From Planctomycetaceae bacterium (GTDB lineage Bacteria > Planctomycetota > Planctomycetia > Planctomycetales > Planctomycetaceae), in the NCBI GenBank assembly GCA_021732975.1, contig JAKFWC010000024.1, positions 1-64,000 of the forward strand: a stretch of DNA of 64,000 nucleotides, given 5' to 3'. Positions 63,855 through 64,000 of this stretch are shown in pieces (position 1 is the stretch's first letter; each line of letters begins with the position of its first letter). The translations under genes and the position numbers were made by a program. A model generated the notes under the pieces. It made no database searches, had not been told where the DNA came from, and saw only the letters and a list, made by a program, of their open reading frames with translations.

Positions 63855-64000
63855 TCCGCGCGACGGTTGGCTGCGTTTCGCCCCTTTCAGTGTGAGGCGA
63901 CTGCGGCAACGTACGCTGGCGAGAACGTTCTCTGGCAGGTACAGTGCGCCCGCGGTCGCGGCGGAGATTCCGCACCGTTCCCGTTTCACTGTACGACATT
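63855..64000. other. End of window, no gene seen
   Basis: 146 bp after the second HDOD gene; no ORF with protein character and no clear hairpin. Confidence 0.4.

Overview
The window is a GC-rich bacterial chromosome segment that reads as a member of the Planctomycetota, probably order Planctomycetales (inference from gene content; no 16S rRNA is present). The indicators are secreted WD40, EF-hand and c-type cytochrome proteins, a cysteine-alanine-proline-rich exported protein, a DUF58/MoxR pair, DUF3500 and DUF3050 proteins, two ClpP paralogues behind trigger factor, and a very high density of intergenic inverted repeats. Gene density is normal. I see no CRISPR array, no intact insertion sequence, no prophage and no rRNA.

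Layout. 1-14.7 kb is catabolic and accessory: a secreted intradiol dioxygenase with a cytochrome and an EF-hand protein, an O-methyltransferase, a sugar-acid dehydratase of the YjhG/YagF type overlapping a two-haem cytochrome gene, a PIG-L deacetylase, a HIT protein, a DUF3500 protein, a class III aminotransferase, an HSL-type esterase and an exported nitrilase-fold hydrolase. 14.9-21 kb holds a secreted protein with 21 WD40 repeats (three 7-blade sets), DUF58 plus MoxR, and a YiiX-like cysteine hydrolase. 21-28 kb holds folK, serC, a nucleosidase-like gene, btpA-like and 2-hydroxyacid dehydrogenase genes. 28-34 kb holds envelope proteins and a GAF-PP2C phosphatase. 34-40 kb holds ftsH, a hydrolase and two outer-membrane proteins (MetA-like and phosphate-porin-like). 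40-52.5 kb is the housekeeping core: tRNA-Val, ahcY, an OmpH-like lipoprotein, pyrH, tsf, rpsB, a Flp-like pilin with a possible sigma-54 promoter, tRNA-Gly, tig, clpP1 and clpP2. 52.7-64 kb holds a lipoprotein, a TPR protein, a GT39-like membrane glycosyltransferase, parB with a parS site, tRNA-Pro abutting a decayed serine recombinase, a sialidase-fold protein, an RNase D-like exonuclease, an FKBP lipoprotein and a tandem pair of HDOD proteins.

How it fits together. rpsB, tsf and pyrH run leftward in one direction with a repeat hairpin after rpsB and terminators after tsf and pyrH, so expression is probably stepped down along the cluster. tig, clpP1 and clpP2 run rightward as a folding and proteolysis unit, but no clpX follows. 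parB with parS just downstream, and a second near-match inside the preceding gene, suggests the right part of the window lies toward the chromosomal origin.

I did not find a clearly new multi-gene system. The most interesting signals are the parS pair beside parB, the dispersed hairpin family built on TCGCTTGCGCTTTGCAGA, the 21-repeat exported propeller, the Cys-rich exported protein, the recombinase relic at tRNA-Pro, and the dehydratase/cytochrome overlap. Starts were chosen by ribosome-binding-site position and signal-peptide sense; several are GTG. All family calls are by eye from motifs, without database searches.
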